Origin: Orbaceae bacterium lpD02 | GTDB taxonomy: Bacteria > Pseudomonadota > Gammaproteobacteria > Enterobacterales > Orbaceae | Direction of reading: 5' to 3' | DNA length: 64,000 bases | Assembly (NCBI GenBank): GCA_036251875.1 | Contig: CP133960.1 | Location: 620,001-684,000 of the forward strand | Part shown: positions 1-9,508 of the stretch, in pieces | How the letters are laid out: every line of letters starts with the position of its first letter | Numbering within the stretch: the stretch's first letter is position 1 | Made by a program: the position numbers and the translations under genes | The notes under the pieces: generated by a model | The model's input: only the letters and a program-made list of their open reading frames with translations | What the model was told of the DNA's origin: nothing | Database searches by the model: none

Positions 1-484
1 GCATGCGATCGGCTTCATCTAACACTAAAAGGCGTAATTCACTTAGATTCAGGGTATTTTTTTGTAAGTGATCGAGTAAGCGCCCTGGCGTACCGACAAT
101 AATATGCGGACTATGTTCGAGCGAGTTAATTTGCTGTGCAATCGGTGTTCCACCGCATAAGGTTAAGATTTTGACGTTATTCATTAACCTTGCCAAGCGA
201 CGTAACTCAATCGCAACTTGCTCAGCAAGTTCACGGGTTGGACAAATGACCAATGATTGAACCGCATAGCTCTCAACGGTTATTGCCGATAAAATACCTA
301 AACCGAATGCCGCTGTTTTACCGCTACCTGTTTTTGCTTTAGCAATAATGTCTTTACCCGCTAATATCGCCGGCAATGTTAGGGCTTGAATTGGCGTCAT
401 CGTCAGGTATTGCAGTGATGCTAAATTATCCTGCAAGGATGAGTTAAGTGATAATTGTGTAAAAGTCATTGGCGCCGTTGACAT
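1..484 (-). CDS. dbpA: ATP-dependent RNA helicase DbpA, N-terminal part (cut by window edge)
   Basis: DEAD-box RNA helicase; DbpA acts on 23S rRNA hairpin 92 during 50S subunit assembly. I translated the minus strand from the ATG at 484: about 161 residues are visible before the window ends. They show the Q-motif region (YLTMTPIQA), Walker A (AKTGSGKT), motif Ia (PTRELAEQV), the GG motif (TLCGG), motif Ib (TPGRLLDHLQK) and DEAD (VLDEADRM) just at the edge. The wording of these motifs, particularly ELRRLAR and KILTLCGG, matches DbpA better than SrmB, RhlE or RhlB. The C-terminal helicase lobe and the DbpA-specific RNA-binding domain lie outside, so the subfamily call rests on the first lobe only. 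Confidence 0.88.
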   Translation of the reverse strand, partial: MSTAPMTFTQLSLNSSLQDNLASLQYLTMTPIQALTLPAILAGKDIIAKAKTGSGKTAAFGLGILSAITVESYAVQSLVICPTRELAEQVAIELRRLARLMNNVKILTLCGGTPIAQQINSLEHSPHIIVGTPGRLLDHLQKNTLNLSELRLLVLDEADRM

Positions 485-563
485 ATTAAAAGCCCTAATT
501 ATTAAAATGGTGCCTACTATACCTTAAATTAATACTATTTGTGCAGATAATTCAGCTCATTAT

Positions 564-956
564 TTACCTTCGATAGCCTAAATCATGATCCTGCTGATCG
601 CCCACAATCAATCGCGTTAACTCATCACATTGGACAATTTTGCCATGTTTTAACGTAAATTGAGCAAAAACTTGCGTGTGGATTCTAGTGCCGTCGTGTT
701 TGCTAGCAAACACGTGATGATGGGTAAATACAGTTTCTTGCTCTTCAACAATCGCAACGACAGTTATCGTGGCATATTGCAGAACTTGATGCAGCCGTTT
801 TATATGTTTAACAAAATCGTCATAATTAAGCTCATTACCATCCGCCACTTGACGATAGTCTGGACTAAAATACTGCGCAATCGTTTGATCATGGCAATCA
901 TTCGGCTCGGTTATCACGGCGCGCAACGCCGTTTCAACAATTAATTTATTTTTCAT
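564..956 (-). CDS. NTF2-like / SnoaL-like small protein
   Basis: 130-residue protein of the size and pattern of a single NTF2-like (SnoaL) alpha+beta barrel: an N-terminal helix with a YFSPDYRQ segment, a central helix (FVKHIKRLHQVL), then strands with HHHVFASKHDGTR and a final FTLKHGKIVQCDEL strand, a typical SnoaL ending. Members are small-molecule enzymes or binding proteins, so no reaction can be assigned. It is divergent from the AraC regulator at 1045 with an 88-bp shared intergenic region, so it is a likely target of that regulator (inference). No signal peptide or membrane segment is seen. Confidence 0.72.
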   Translation of the reverse strand: MKNKLIVETALRAVITEPNDCHDQTIAQYFSPDYRQVADGNELNYDDFVKHIKRLHQVLQYATITVVAIVEEQETVFTHHHVFASKHDGTRIHTQVFAQFTLKHGKIVQCDELTRLIVGDQQDHDLGYRR

Positions 957-1044
957 AGGGTTCTCACTAAATTGTGATAAAAATAGCAGTTTACTAATTA
1001 ATTGAATGGCTTAATATACGGATACAGACAACTTATATTGCTAA

Positions 1045-1806
1045 ATGGCCAAAATAACAGTGAACGCTTTCAATTTTTCTATTCGCCCCCTCGTTCATAC
1101 TAAAAATCAGCAGACAAAAATGCACAGCCATGCAACGGGTCAGCTCTATTTTTTGAATTCTGGCATGATAAGTGGCTATGCAAAAAATAAATATTGGTCA
1201 ATCGTACCTAATTGTATCGGTTGGATCCCGATGACGATAGAACATAGCGCAACAATGTGGGGCAATATTGCAGGTTGGAGCTTATATTTACCCGCCTCAT
1301 TGTGTGATGAGCTGCCACTTGAACCGTGCGTCTTAAAAACGAGTGACCTAGCGAGTGCCTTAATGACGCGCATTGTCACCTTTACTAATACGGCAACATT
1401 AACTGAGCAGCAAATTAAAATTATTGAAGTATTAATCGATGAAGTGAAATCAAGCCAGCCAATAGAAACGTTATTATTGCCTCAGCCAACCGATGCTCGC
1501 TTAATAAAAATAACCCAAGCCATTTGGCACGATCCCACAATTGAAAAGTCACAACAACAATGGGCTAAGTTGGCGGCGATTAGCGTACGCAGTTTAAGTC
1601 GGCACTTTAAAGCACAAACCGGCATAACATTTTCGCATTGGAAGCAATTAGCTAAGGTTATGCTATCTCTAGAACAACTCGCGCAAGGTATTGCAATAAA
1701 GGACATCGCTTATTCATGTGGTTTTAGTGATGCCAGTAGCTATATTGCCTCTTTTAAATCTATCTTTGGGGTTACACCTAGGCGTTATTTTAGTGGATAT
1801 GGCTAA
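1045..1806 (+). CDS. AraC-family transcriptional regulator
   Basis: 253-residue regulator with an N-terminal cupin-like sensing half (HSHATGQLYFLNSG near residues 26-40, then a SIVPNCIGWIP strand) and a C-terminal AraC DNA-binding domain of two helix-turn-helix motifs. The first is around WAKLAAISVRSLSRHFKAQTG; the second is IKDIAYSCGFSDASSYIASF, followed by the family hallmark FGVTPRRYF. The HSHATGQL pattern and the GWIP strand recall regulators of the YdeC/RipA type that control small divergent genes. The start is ATG, with no strong Shine-Dalgarno. The divergent NTF2-like gene is the natural candidate target. The inducer is unknown. Confidence 0.85.
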   Translation: MAKITVNAFNFSIRPLVHTKNQQTKMHSHATGQLYFLNSGMISGYAKNKYWSIVPNCIGWIPMTIEHSATMWGNIAGWSLYLPASLCDELPLEPCVLKTSDLASALMTRIVTFTNTATLTEQQIKIIEVLIDEVKSSQPIETLLLPQPTDARLIKITQAIWHDPTIEKSQQQWAKLAAISVRSLSRHFKAQTGITFSHWKQLAKVMLSLEQLAQGIAIKDIAYSCGFSDASSYIASFKSIFGVTPRRYFSGYG

Positions 1807-1866
1807 TATTATAATATGGTTATTATACCCTTATCTTGAGCATTAAATTTCGCTATAATCGCAAGA

Positions 1867-2187
1867 ATGAAAAAAGAAAACGGCAAATATTTGCTCTGCC
1901 CGATGGCGAAATTACAAAAAATCATCGCAGGCAAATGGAAAGTGTATATTTTATGGATATTAGCGCATCAAACGATACGTTATGGCGAGTTACATCGTGA
2001 GTTAGCGGGGATCACCCAATCGATGCTAACTAAGCAGCTACGCGAGCTCGAACAAGATGGTTTTATTGTGCGACATATCTATCCTGAAGTTCCGCCAAAA
2101 GTAGAATATGCCTTGAGTGATTTGGGTAAAACGTTTATCCCCATCTTAAAAGATCTTAACCAATGGGGACAAACACATTTAAAATGA
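1867..2187 (+). CDS. HxlR-family winged-helix regulator
   Basis: 106-residue HxlR/MarR-like regulator. It shows the family core: CPMAKLQKIIAGKWKVYILWIL, then GELHRELAGITQSMLTKQLREL as the recognition region and a wing containing VPPKVEYALSDLG. Many HxlR proteins (YodB, HypR, QorR) sense electrophiles through one N-terminal cysteine placed just before this helix; here it is Cys11, the only cysteine. This suggests quinone/aldehyde or disulfide sensing (inference from family). It converges with the broken nitronate-monooxygenase gene, with 9 bp between the stops. No separate terminator is visible in that gap. Confidence 0.87.
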   Translation: MKKENGKYLLCPMAKLQKIIAGKWKVYILWILAHQTIRYGELHRELAGITQSMLTKQLRELEQDGFIVRHIYPEVPPKVEYALSDLGKTFIPILKDLNQWGQTHLK

Positions 2188-2196
2188 AATATTAGC

Positions 2197-3162
2197 TTAT
2201 CCTTCTGACATAACTTCCTTGATGAGTTCCTGGCAGCTAATGATATTATTAATGCTGGCAGCAGATGCTGAAACACAGATGTAACCGCTACTTTTTTTAC
2301 CTAATAACATATGTTTAAAGCTACCAATATAATGTTCAGGTGATGTCAAAATTTGCCGTTCCAAATTATATTTACCAATCACCCGCAGTCGACCAAAAGG
2401 GGCATTGAGCACCACTAAATCTTCCTCTCGAGCACTAATAATGGCGTCTTTGCATTCGATTGAGGCGGGTGATTCAATGGTATTAATAAACCTTGTCCCC
2501 ATATAAACGGCTTGAGCTCCGATGGCAAAAGCTGCATGAGCCGTTTTGCCATCATAAATTCCCCCCGCAGCAATAACCGGAATATTAACCACTTTAAGCA
2601 CTTGGGATAATAAAGCTTGGGTACTAATTTGATGTTCACTTAAATGCCCACCCGCTTCATGGCCAGTTATAATTAATGCATCCACACCGAGTTTTTCAGC
2701 GGCTAAGGCTTTTTCAACCGTTGGCGAAATATCGCGAAATAAAATTTTAATCCCAGCCGCTTGCAAACGCTTAATGGATGATTGATCGCTATTATCGCCA
2801 TAATTAATCAATACCACAATTTCAACGTTTTCCTCTAAAATTACCTCTAAAAGCGAATATGAGTAGTCGAAACTGCTCTCTTTATCAAACGTTGGTAAAA
2901 TATAATTTACCGCAAATGGCTTATTGGTTATTTGTCTCACCTTTTGTATTTGCTGGCGCATTTTTTCGGCGGCATCTTTAGCGCCAGTCGCTTACTCGGT
3001 TTGCCCCGCATTGCTTGCTAATACACCAAGCCCCCCGGCCATCGACACCGCAGCGACAAACTCAGCGCTCGTCAGCCAAACCATTGCAGCTTGAATAACG
3101 GGATACTGAATATTAAGTAGTGCTGTTATTTTATTGTTAGTTTTAGTTGTCGTTGTTATCAT
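2197..3162 (-). pseudogene. Nitronate monooxygenase / 2-nitropropane dioxygenase-like gene with an in-frame stop
   Basis: FMN-dependent TIM-barrel oxidase of the nitronate monooxygenase family. Reading from the ATG at 3162, codons 1-56 give the family N-terminus (IQYPVIQAAMVWLTSAEF, then SMAGGLGVLASNAG). Codon 57 is TAA (2992-2994), and the same frame then continues with no shift to the stop at 2197. The downstream part holds the expected FMN and active-site segments: KPFAVNYILP, ALIITGHEAGGH with the catalytic-type His, IPVIAAGGIYDG and GAQAVYMGTRF. Total length would be about 320 residues, normal for the family. One base change from a sense codon would explain it. A 254-residue product could restart at Met 2961 but would lack the first beta strand and flavin loop. 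Pseudogene, sequencing error and readthrough cannot be told apart here. Confidence 0.85.
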
Positions 3163-3398
3163 TAGAATTCTCCCTTACATAGTGTCATTTTATGTTAGGG
3201 AGTAATCATTTATGGCACAAGTACGGTCAAAAAGCGTAGGTACGATTAAAAAAGGTAGAATTGAAATAAATCATAGCATTGAAAAATAAATTTATTTTCA
3301 TGCTAATCATTAATAAATGTTTGCCACGCATATTATGCTTTATTTTTAGCACAAACAGCGCGATAATTCAGCCTCAATTCCGTTATTTAGCTAATATT

Positions 3399-4304
3399 GT
3401 GACAGATAAAAACAAAGCAACATTAATTGGCTTTATTGCCATTTTTTTATGGAGTTCAATCGTTGGCACCATTAAAATTGTGAGTGAAAATTTTGGTGCC
3501 ATTGGCGGTTTAGCGCTTATTTATAGCGTCGCCACGGTATTATTATTTTTTATTGTGGGTGCCACCAAGCTTCGTCAGCTGCCGCGCAGCTACTTAATTT
3601 GGGGCAGTTTATTATTTGTACTATATGAGCTCTGTTTTTCATTATCAATTGGTTTATCCCATAGCGGTCGGCAAGCTATTGAAGTCAGCATGCTCAATTA
3701 TTTATGGCCAACGTTAACCATCCTGGCGGCCGTTTTATTTAATAATCAAAAAGCGAATTTACTGATTATTCCCGGCGGAATTTTACCTCTAATTGGTATT
3801 GGCTGGGTGTTAGGTGGCGAACAAGGCTTAGATTTGTCAGTCATGTTGAATAATGTTAAAGATAACCCGTTAAGCTATGGACTGGCGTTGATCGGTTCAT
3901 TTATCTGGGCGGCTTACTGCATGGTGACCATTAAATGTGCTAAGGGGAAAAATGGCGTGACATTATTTTTCTTTTTAACGGCCTTGGTGCTGTGGATTAA
4001 GTATTTTATCGCTGGTGAAAACACCCTAATATTTAACTTTACAGCCGTTATGTATCTTATCTTATCCGCGTTTGCCATCGGCTTAGGCTATGCGGCTTGG
4101 AATTATGGCGTTTTACATGGCAACATTACGATCCTTGCTGGCGCCTCTTATTTTATTCCTATTTTATCAGCGTCTATTTCGGCTCTATTACTCAATACCT
4201 CACTCTCTTTTTCATTTTGGCAAGGAACAGCACTGGTATGCCTCGGCGCAATTTTATGTTGGCTGGCTACTCGCAATAGCAAAGTACGCGTTAAAAAAAT
4301 TTAA
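3399..4304 (+). CDS. yddG: Aromatic amino acid exporter YddG (EamA/DMT family)
   Basis: Ten-helix drug/metabolite transporter of the inner membrane. The sequence follows E. coli YddG closely: KATLIGFIAIFLWSS at the first helix, QAIEVSMLNYLWPTLTIL in the middle, GSFIWAAYCMVTIK opening the second EamA repeat, YAAWNYGVLHGNITILA, and LSFSFWQGTALVCLGA near the end. YddG exports Phe, Tyr, Trp and related compounds. An ATG at 3279 is in frame, but the 40 residues after it do not resemble the family. The GTG at 3399 gives the usual N-terminus and about 301 residues, so I prefer it although its Shine-Dalgarno is weak. argO follows 95 bp downstream and may share the transcript. Confidence 0.88.
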   Translation: MTDKNKATLIGFIAIFLWSSIVGTIKIVSENFGAIGGLALIYSVATVLLFFIVGATKLRQLPRSYLIWGSLLFVLYELCFSLSIGLSHSGRQAIEVSMLNYLWPTLTILAAVLFNNQKANLLIIPGGILPLIGIGWVLGGEQGLDLSVMLNNVKDNPLSYGLALIGSFIWAAYCMVTIKCAKGKNGVTLFFFLTALVLWIKYFIAGENTLIFNFTAVMYLILSAFAIGLGYAAWNYGVLHGNITILAGASYFIPILSASISALLLNTSLSFSFWQGTALVCLGAILCWLATRNSKVRVKKI

Positions 4305-4399
4305 CCACATTTATGATTAGGATAGAGCGTTTTGTCGTTGACGATTTGGGATTGTTATCAATTTTATAATATTACGTAACTTTTTAGGATCAATAGATT

Positions 4400-5002
4400 A
4401 TGTCAGCTTTTTGGTATGGTATGGGAACGGGGTTTTCGCTTATTATGGCGATCGGGGCGCAAAATGCGTTTGTGCTTAAACAAGGTTTGAAAAAAAACTT
4501 TGTTTTTGCGGTTTGTCTCGTTTGTGCCTTGTCAGATTCAGTTTTAATTTATTTAAGTGTGATGGGCTTTTCGCATTTTATCACTCAGTATCCGCTTATT
4601 GTCACCATCGCCAAATATTTGGGGGCGGCGTTTCTGCTTTGCTACGGCTTGCGTAGTTTCTATTCGGCAATCAAAAAACAACAAGTATTAAATCCAAGCC
4701 AGCTGGAAAAAGGCACATTTTTTAAAGTCATTGCTATCTGCTTAGCTTTTACTTGGTTAAATCCACATGTCTATTTAGATACCGTGTTATTGATTGGTTC
4801 TGTCTCTTTGCAGTTTAGTGAGCAAACCTACTCATTTGCTTGCGGTGCGATACTGGCCTCTTGGATTTTCTTTTTTTCACTCGGTTATGGCGCGAGAATA
4901 CTTTTGCCATTATTTAGCAATCCGCTATCATGGAAAATATTGGATATCATTATTGGCATCATTATGTGGACGATCGCACTAACGCTTTTATGCTCTTCTT
5001 AA
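4400..5002 (+). CDS. argO: LysE-family amino acid exporter, ArgO-like
   Basis: 200-residue, six-helix inner-membrane exporter of the LysE/ArgO branch of the RhtB superfamily. Diagnostic segments are GTGFSLIMAIGAQNAFVLKQGL at the first helix (the GAQN motif), CALSDSVLIYLSVMGF, and TWLNPHVYLDTVLLIGS at the conserved NP site, as in ArgO. Substrates in the family are arginine and lysine or the toxic analogue canavanine; the exact one cannot be read from sequence. An AGGATC stretch upstream of the ATG is a plausible ribosome binding site. It sits just after another amino-acid exporter and converges with fabV across a shared terminator hairpin. Confidence 0.82.
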   Translation: MSAFWYGMGTGFSLIMAIGAQNAFVLKQGLKKNFVFAVCLVCALSDSVLIYLSVMGFSHFITQYPLIVTIAKYLGAAFLLCYGLRSFYSAIKKQQVLNPSQLEKGTFFKVIAICLAFTWLNPHVYLDTVLLIGSVSLQFSEQTYSFACGAILASWIFFFSLGYGARILLPLFSNPLSWKILDIIIGIIMWTIALTLLCSS

Positions 5003-5024
5003 TATCGATTAGTTTTGCTGCAAT

Positions 5025-5055
5025 AAAAAAAGGTGTTATATAAATTTATAACACC
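5025..5055 (-). terminator. Rho-independent terminator of fabV (possibly bidirectional)
   Basis: Perfect 9-bp stem GGTGTTATA / TATAACACC (5032-5040 and 5047-5055) with a 6-nt loop. Seven A residues at 5025-5031 on the plus strand become a U tract on the minus strand, so it ends fabV transcription. From the argO side the U tract is poor (TTATATTG). Confidence 0.85.
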
Positions 5056-5081
5056 TTATATTGAGGGTAAATTACCTTACC

Positions 5082-6281
5082 TTAATTTAAGGTAACCACA
5101 TCGAATTGAACATCAGGATCAACATCCGCTTCATAATCAACACCCGCCAGACCAAAGCCGAACAAACGTAAGAACTCATCTTTATAGCCTTGATAATCTG
5201 TCACTTGATAAATCGTATCATCCGTCACTTTCGCCCATATCGCTTGGCAAGCATTTTGCACTTCAGGACGCAGTTCCCAATCATCTAATCTTAAACGGTG
5301 GCTTTCATCGGTTTCAGGCTGACCATTGGCATAGAGTTTAGTGGCAAACATTCGCTCGATTTGTTCAATACAGCCTTCATGAATACCTTGCTCTTTCATC
5401 ACTTTAAATGACATGGCGATGTATAACGGCATAACCGGAATAGCGGATGAAGCCTGCGTAACCACCGATTTAAGCACCGCAACATAAGCATGGCCATTTT
5501 TAGCTGATAATTTTTTATCAATCGCATGTGCAGCGCGATCTAAATCTTCTTTCGCTTTGCCTAATGTACCATGCCAGTAAATTGGCCAGGTCAATTCTGT
5601 ACCAATATATGAATAGGCAACAGCTTGAGCATTATCGGCTAACACCCCTGCATCGGCTAAGGCATTCATCCAGATTTCCCAATCTTGTCCGCCCATAACT
5701 TTAACCGTGTCGGCAATTTCTTGCTCGTTAGCAGGCTCAACTGTAGCTTCAATTAATACATCTTTATTGGTATCCAAAGCTACAGATTTATAAGGCTGAC
5801 CAATTGGCTTTAAAGTTGAACGCACCACTTCACCAGAATCAGGCATTTTACGGACCGGTGAGGCTAAAGAGTAAACCACTAAGTCAATTTGACCTAAATC
5901 TTTTTTGATCAAATCAATCACAACTTGACGGCATTGATCGGAAAACGCGTCGCCGTTGATACTTTTAGCATACAGTCCCGCTGCTTTTGCCGCTTTATCG
6001 AATGCCGCCGAGTTATACCAACCAGCACTACCCGTCTTATTTTCTGCACTTGGTTTTTCAAAAAAGACACCAATGGTTGCCGCATCAGAGCCAAACGCAG
6101 CGGTAATGCGGGATGCTAAACCATACCCCGTTGAAGCACCAATCACTAATACTTTTTTCGGGCCATTAGCTAACTTGCCTTTAGACTTAACGTAGGCAAT
6201 TTGTTGATTAACATTTTCAGCGCAGCCAACTGGATGAGTTGTGGTACAAATAAAACCACGAATTTTGGGTTTAATGATCAT
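5082..6281 (-). CDS. fabV: FabV-type NADH-dependent trans-2-enoyl-ACP/CoA reductase
   Basis: Catalyses the last reduction of the fatty-acid elongation cycle using NADH. The 399-residue length is that of the family (about 400). Visible features: the N-terminal [19 protein letters not shown], the dinucleotide loop GASTGYG (residues 48-54), the [12 protein letters not shown] strand, and the FabV-specific catalytic pair Tyr235-x8-Lys244 within [11 protein letters not shown]. FabV is a larger short-chain-dehydrogenase relative known for resistance to the FabI inhibitor triclosan. It is monocistronic: its own terminator lies downstream, and a 178-bp gap separates it from phrB upstream. No fabI is visible in the window, so whether this is the only enoyl reductase cannot be judged. 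Confidence 0.96.
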   Translation of the reverse strand: MIIKPKIRGFICTTTHPVGCAENVNQQIAYVKSKGKLANGPKKVLVIGASTGYGLASRITAAFGSDAATIGVFFEKPSAENKTGSAGWYNSAAFDKAAKAAGLYAKSINGDAFSDQCRQVVIDLIKKDLGQIDLVVYSLASPVRKMPDSGEVVRSTLKPIGQPYKSVALDTNKDVLIEATVEPANEQEIADTVKVMGGQDWEIWMNALADAGVLADNAQAVAYSYIGTELTWPIYWHGTLGKAKEDLDRAAHAIDKKLSAKNGHAYVAVLKSVVTQASSAIPVMPLYIAMSFKVMKEQGIHEGCIEQIERMFATKLYANGQPETDESHRLRLDDWELRPEVQNACQAIWAKVTDDTIYQVTDYQGYKDEFLRLFGFGLAGVDYEADVDPDVQFDVVTLN

Positions 6282-6420
6282 AATTTTCTATCTCAATGGG
6301 TTTTTAAAAAGTGTCTTACTATATACAAAATTCATTTTAAAATAAACTGATGGGATCGTGTTCACTAAAATATCAAATTTTGTCAATTCTATCATTATTG
6401 AATATTAAGTTCCACTAAAG

Positions 6421-6442
6421 CCAACACGCACTATCGTGTTGG
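6421..6442 (-). terminator. Hairpin downstream of phrB
   Basis: Perfect 8-bp stem CCAACACG / CGTGTTGG with a 6-nt loop, 18 bp past the phrB stop. The tail after the stem on the minus strand is only CTTTAG, so it is a weak intrinsic terminator or an RNA-stabilising end. It sits between phrB and fabV. Confidence 0.5.
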
Positions 6443-6459
6443 CGCTATTTCTTTCCTCA

Positions 6460-7878
6460 TTATTTAGCTGCATTGTATGCCGCTAAAGTATATAGCCTTG
6501 CACTAGCGTGTTCGACTATCGGCTCGGGATAATTAAGGCTAATATTACTCTTTTTCGCCCATTTATGCGGCTCATGTATGGCATCATCAGGAACCTCGGC
6601 TAATTCGGGTAAATATTGACGAATAAATTTGCCGTCGATATCAAAACGCTTACTTTGGGTGGTTGGATTAAAAATTCGAAAATAAGGCGCGGCATCATTG
6701 CCCGTCGAAGCCGCCCATTGCCAACCGCCATTATTAAGCGCTAAATCACCATCAATAAGTTGTGACATAAAATAGTCTTCACCTTGACGCCAATTAATCA
6801 GTAAATCTTTGACTAAAAAACTGGCCGCAATCATGCGTAATCGATTATGCATCCAACCTGTTTGATTGAGCTGGCGCATAGCGGCGTCAACGATGGGGTA
6901 ACCCGTTAACCCTTGCTGCCAAGCGCTAAAATCCGCGTCATTATGGCGCCATTGCACTCGCTTGGTCCAAGCAATAAACGGCTGGTTTTTCGAAAGCTTC
7001 GGATAAACATACAATAAATGCAGATAAAATTCGCGCCAAATTAGTTGATTAAACCAACCAAATGCGCCACCTGATTGGCGTTGCATAAAATCAGGATGCT
7101 CCAATTGTAGCCTTGCAAAACATTGCCGGACCGACAAGACACCAATGGCTAAATAAGCTGACAGCTGGCTTGTTGCCGTTAAGCTAGGCAAATCGCGTAA
7201 ATTTAAATAACGATCGACGTGTTCACGGCAAAATAGCTGTAATCGTTTAATGGCCTGCTGTTCACCAATTGGCGCATATTCACTGGCCTTGGTTGGGTAG
7301 CTAAATGGCTGCAATTTACTCGGCTCAATTTCAGCAGGTTGCACCCTTTTTGCCGGCTTACGGTGCACGTTAATAACCGTACTTTGCAAGTGATCATAGA
7401 ATTTATTACGAAATGGAGTATAAATTTGATACATTTGCCCTGAACCGGTGGTAATACATCCTGGCGCGAAAAACACCGAATCATCAAACGTATGGCAGTT
7501 AATGTTAGTCATCGCGGGCAGCCCAAGCACGGATTTATCTCGTTGTACTTCATTGCATTGATACTGCTTATTATAAAATAGATCGCTTACGCCATATTGC
7601 TGGCAAACCGATTCTATTACGGCGATAGAATCATTAAAGGTATTCACTTCATGGTAGAGTAAACCAATATTCAACTCTGCTAGATTGCGCTGCAATTGGT
7701 GTAAATGTTGCTTAATAAACCAAGCTTGGTAGGCTGACATATGATGTGCTTGCCACTGCTGAGGCGTCGCAATGTAAATAGCCATCACCTTAGCATCAGG
7801 ATCGAGGCAAGCATGATAAAGTGCTGAATTATCGGTCACTCTTAAATCATTACGAAACCAAACTAAATGCGTTGCCAT
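6460..7878 (-). CDS. phrB: Deoxyribodipyrimidine photolyase (CPD class I)
   Basis: Light-dependent repair of cyclobutane pyrimidine dimers, with FADH- as catalyst and an antenna folate. The 472 residues equal the E. coli length. The N-terminal photolyase domain starts HLVWFRNDLRVTDNSAL. The FAD-binding half contains GVLSVRQCF, the FNQLIWREFYLHLL segment, and TGYPIVDAAMRQLNQTGWMHNR followed by RMIAASFLVKDLLINWRQGE and LNNGGWQWAASTGNDAAPYFRIFNP, the family signature. The Asn of LALNNGGW and the Trp residues of the electron-transfer chain are retained. It is the last gene of the putative msrA-msrB operon, 26 bp after msrB, so damage-repair genes are grouped. Confidence 0.96.
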   Translation of the reverse strand: MATHLVWFRNDLRVTDNSALYHACLDPDAKVMAIYIATPQQWQAHHMSAYQAWFIKQHLHQLQRNLAELNIGLLYHEVNTFNDSIAVIESVCQQYGVSDLFYNKQYQCNEVQRDKSVLGLPAMTNINCHTFDDSVFFAPGCITTGSGQMYQIYTPFRNKFYDHLQSTVINVHRKPAKRVQPAEIEPSKLQPFSYPTKASEYAPIGEQQAIKRLQLFCREHVDRYLNLRDLPSLTATSQLSAYLAIGVLSVRQCFARLQLEHPDFMQRQSGGAFGWFNQLIWREFYLHLLYVYPKLSKNQPFIAWTKRVQWRHNDADFSAWQQGLTGYPIVDAAMRQLNQTGWMHNRLRMIAASFLVKDLLINWRQGEDYFMSQLIDGDLALNNGGWQWAASTGNDAAPYFRIFNPTTQSKRFDIDGKFIRQYLPELAEVPDDAIHEPHKWAKKSNISLNYPEPIVEHASARLYTLAAYNAAK

Positions 7879-7904
7879 ATATCCCTCTTTAGGTTTTTAC
7901 TCTC

Positions 7905-8351
7905 TCAGTTATCATGATCAAATAAGGCTAAATATTCGCCATAGCCAGCCTGCTTAAGATCAGCTTTAGCAATAAAGCGTAACGCAGCAGAATTAATGCA
8001 ATAGCGCAAACCGCCTAACGTTTTAGGACCATCATTAAAAACGTGGCCAAGATGAGAGTCAGCCTGCGATGAACGCACTTCTATGCGCTGCATACCATGA
8101 CTATGATCTTGTTTTTGCTTAATGCTACTGGCATTAATTGGCTGACTAAAACTCGGCCAACCACAACCGGAGTCAAACTTATCTAATGAACTAAATAACG
8201 GTTCGCCTGATACAATATCAACATATAACCCCTCGTGCTCATTAGCATAATATTGATTATCAAACGGAGGCTCAGTGCCATTTTGCTGTGTTACAAAATA
8301 TTGTAGCGGTGTTAATGTTGCTACATCTTTACTTTTATATTTATCACTCAT
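7905..8351 (-). CDS. msrB: Peptide-methionine (R)-S-oxide reductase MsrB
   Basis: Reduces the R epimer of methionine sulfoxide in proteins. The 148 residues show [10 protein letters not shown] (Cys63), the HGMQRIEVR and [11 protein letters not shown] strands, and [11 protein letters not shown] with catalytic Cys118. The two CxxC pairs that bind zinc in E. coli MsrB are absent: they read IVSGEP and SSQAD here. This is therefore a zinc-free type, in which Cys63 is the likely resolving cysteine (family knowledge). It lies in a minus-strand run with msrA, a cytochrome b561, lplA and phrB. It is 58 bp after lplA, which fits cotranscription. Confidence 0.95.
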   Translation of the reverse strand: MSDKYKSKDVATLTPLQYFVTQQNGTEPPFDNQYYANEHEGLYVDIVSGEPLFSSLDKFDSGCGWPSFSQPINASSIKQKQDHSHGMQRIEVRSSQADSHLGHVFNDGPKTLGGLRYCINSAALRFIAKADLKQAGYGEYLALFDHDN

Positions 8352-8409
8352 TACACGCTCCTAAGCAAAAATAACGTAATTGACACTAACATACTGCAAT
8401 GCAACACAT

Positions 8410-9426
8410 CTAACGGATGGCGGTAATTAACCACTCGGCAATTTCATCTAACTCAGCGCTAAATTCTGGGTACTCATTAACAATTTGCGCCATAGCGTCG
8501 TCAATAGATGTTACGGCGTAACTTTTATGTTGCAATAAATCCGCGAGCTTTTGAATTGGTGTCGGGTTTAAACTATCGGTAAAAATCTGACAACGACTGA
8601 TATGTCCCTGCTCAACATCAAAATGAAACTCAATATTGCCCCACGTAAAGCGCTCCTCTAGCGTATGGCTAAATTGTGGCGCCTGGCCAAAATTCCACTG
8701 CCAGCTAGACTGCTTGGCAAACACATGTTCAAATTCCGGTAAGTTGGGTAGCGCATCTGGAGAGATGATTTCAGCAATCGCGGTATCTCCATAATGTTTG
8801 AAAAAAAGCGCGCTAATAACCTGACAGACTTGCTCGTGATCGAGAGATGGCAAATAATCGGTTAAATTAGCGACGCGTGCCCGTACCGAAGTGATCCCTT
8901 TCGCCTGCAGTTTTTTAGGATCGGGATTTAAGTAATCATTCAGTCTGGCTAAATTGGCACTGAGTAAAATGGTGCCATGATGAAAGCCCCGATCGCTGGT
9001 TTCTCGATACGCGGAGCCTGATATTTTTTTCTCACCTTCTGGGGTAGCGAGCACCAAATCGTTGCGCCCAGAAGCAGTAACCGATAAACCAAATGAGTTT
9101 AGCGCATCGACAATAATTTGCGTCGAAATGGCTTTGTTATAATCAGGCTTACCGGCCATAAAGGTAAAACAGGTATTGCCTAAATCATGAAATACCGCCC
9201 CGCCGCCACTGCTACGACGGGCGAGTTTAACCCCATCCTCGCTCATTTTACGAGTATTACACTCTCGCCATGGGTTTTGCGCTCGACCAATCACCACCGT
9301 ATTATCATTGCGCCATAAAAACAGCACTTTTTGGTCAGGCGGCATATATTTAAATAGCGTTTCTTCTACCGCTAAATTAAACCACGGGTCATGCGAGCTA
9401 GAAATTAATAATCGTAGTGAAGACAT
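8410..9426 (-). CDS. lplA: Lipoate-protein ligase A
   Basis: Activates free lipoate with ATP to lipoyl-AMP and attaches it to the E2 and GcvH lipoyl domains. The 338 residues match the E. coli enzyme length exactly. The signature [19 protein letters not shown] covers residues 69-87 (adenylate and lipoate binding), and the catalytic lysine region [11 protein letters not shown] is at 131-141. The C-terminal accessory domain is present (after about residue 250). Scavenging of lipoate suits a host-associated organism, but lipB/lipA could exist elsewhere. It is flanked by cytochrome b561 (82 bp upstream) and msrB (58 bp downstream) on the same strand. Confidence 0.95.
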   Translation of the reverse strand: MSSLRLLISSSHDPWFNLAVEETLFKYMPPDQKVLFLWRNDNTVVIGRAQNPWRECNTRKMSEDGVKLARRSSGGGAVFHDLGNTCFTFMAGKPDYNKAISTQIIVDALNSFGLSVTASGRNDLVLATPEGEKKISGSAYRETSDRGFHHGTILLSANLARLNDYLNPDPKKLQAKGITSVRARVANLTDYLPSLDHEQVCQVISALFFKHYGDTAIAEIISPDALPNLPEFEHVFAKQSSWQWNFGQAPQFSHTLEERFTWGNIEFHFDVEQGHISRCQIFTDSLNPTPIQKLADLLQHKSYAVTSIDDAMAQIVNEYPEFSAELDEIAEWLITAIR

Positions 9427-9508
9427 TGTTGTTCAATCTAAAGAGAATAATGGACCTGATCATAACGTAAATAATCGATTACGACAAATCAGGTTATTCA
9501 CCATACAA

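Noticed and set aside
660-944. 94-codon reading frame on the plus strand opposite the NTF2-like gene
   Set aside because: Shadow of the minus-strand gene; no family features and no ribosome-binding site.
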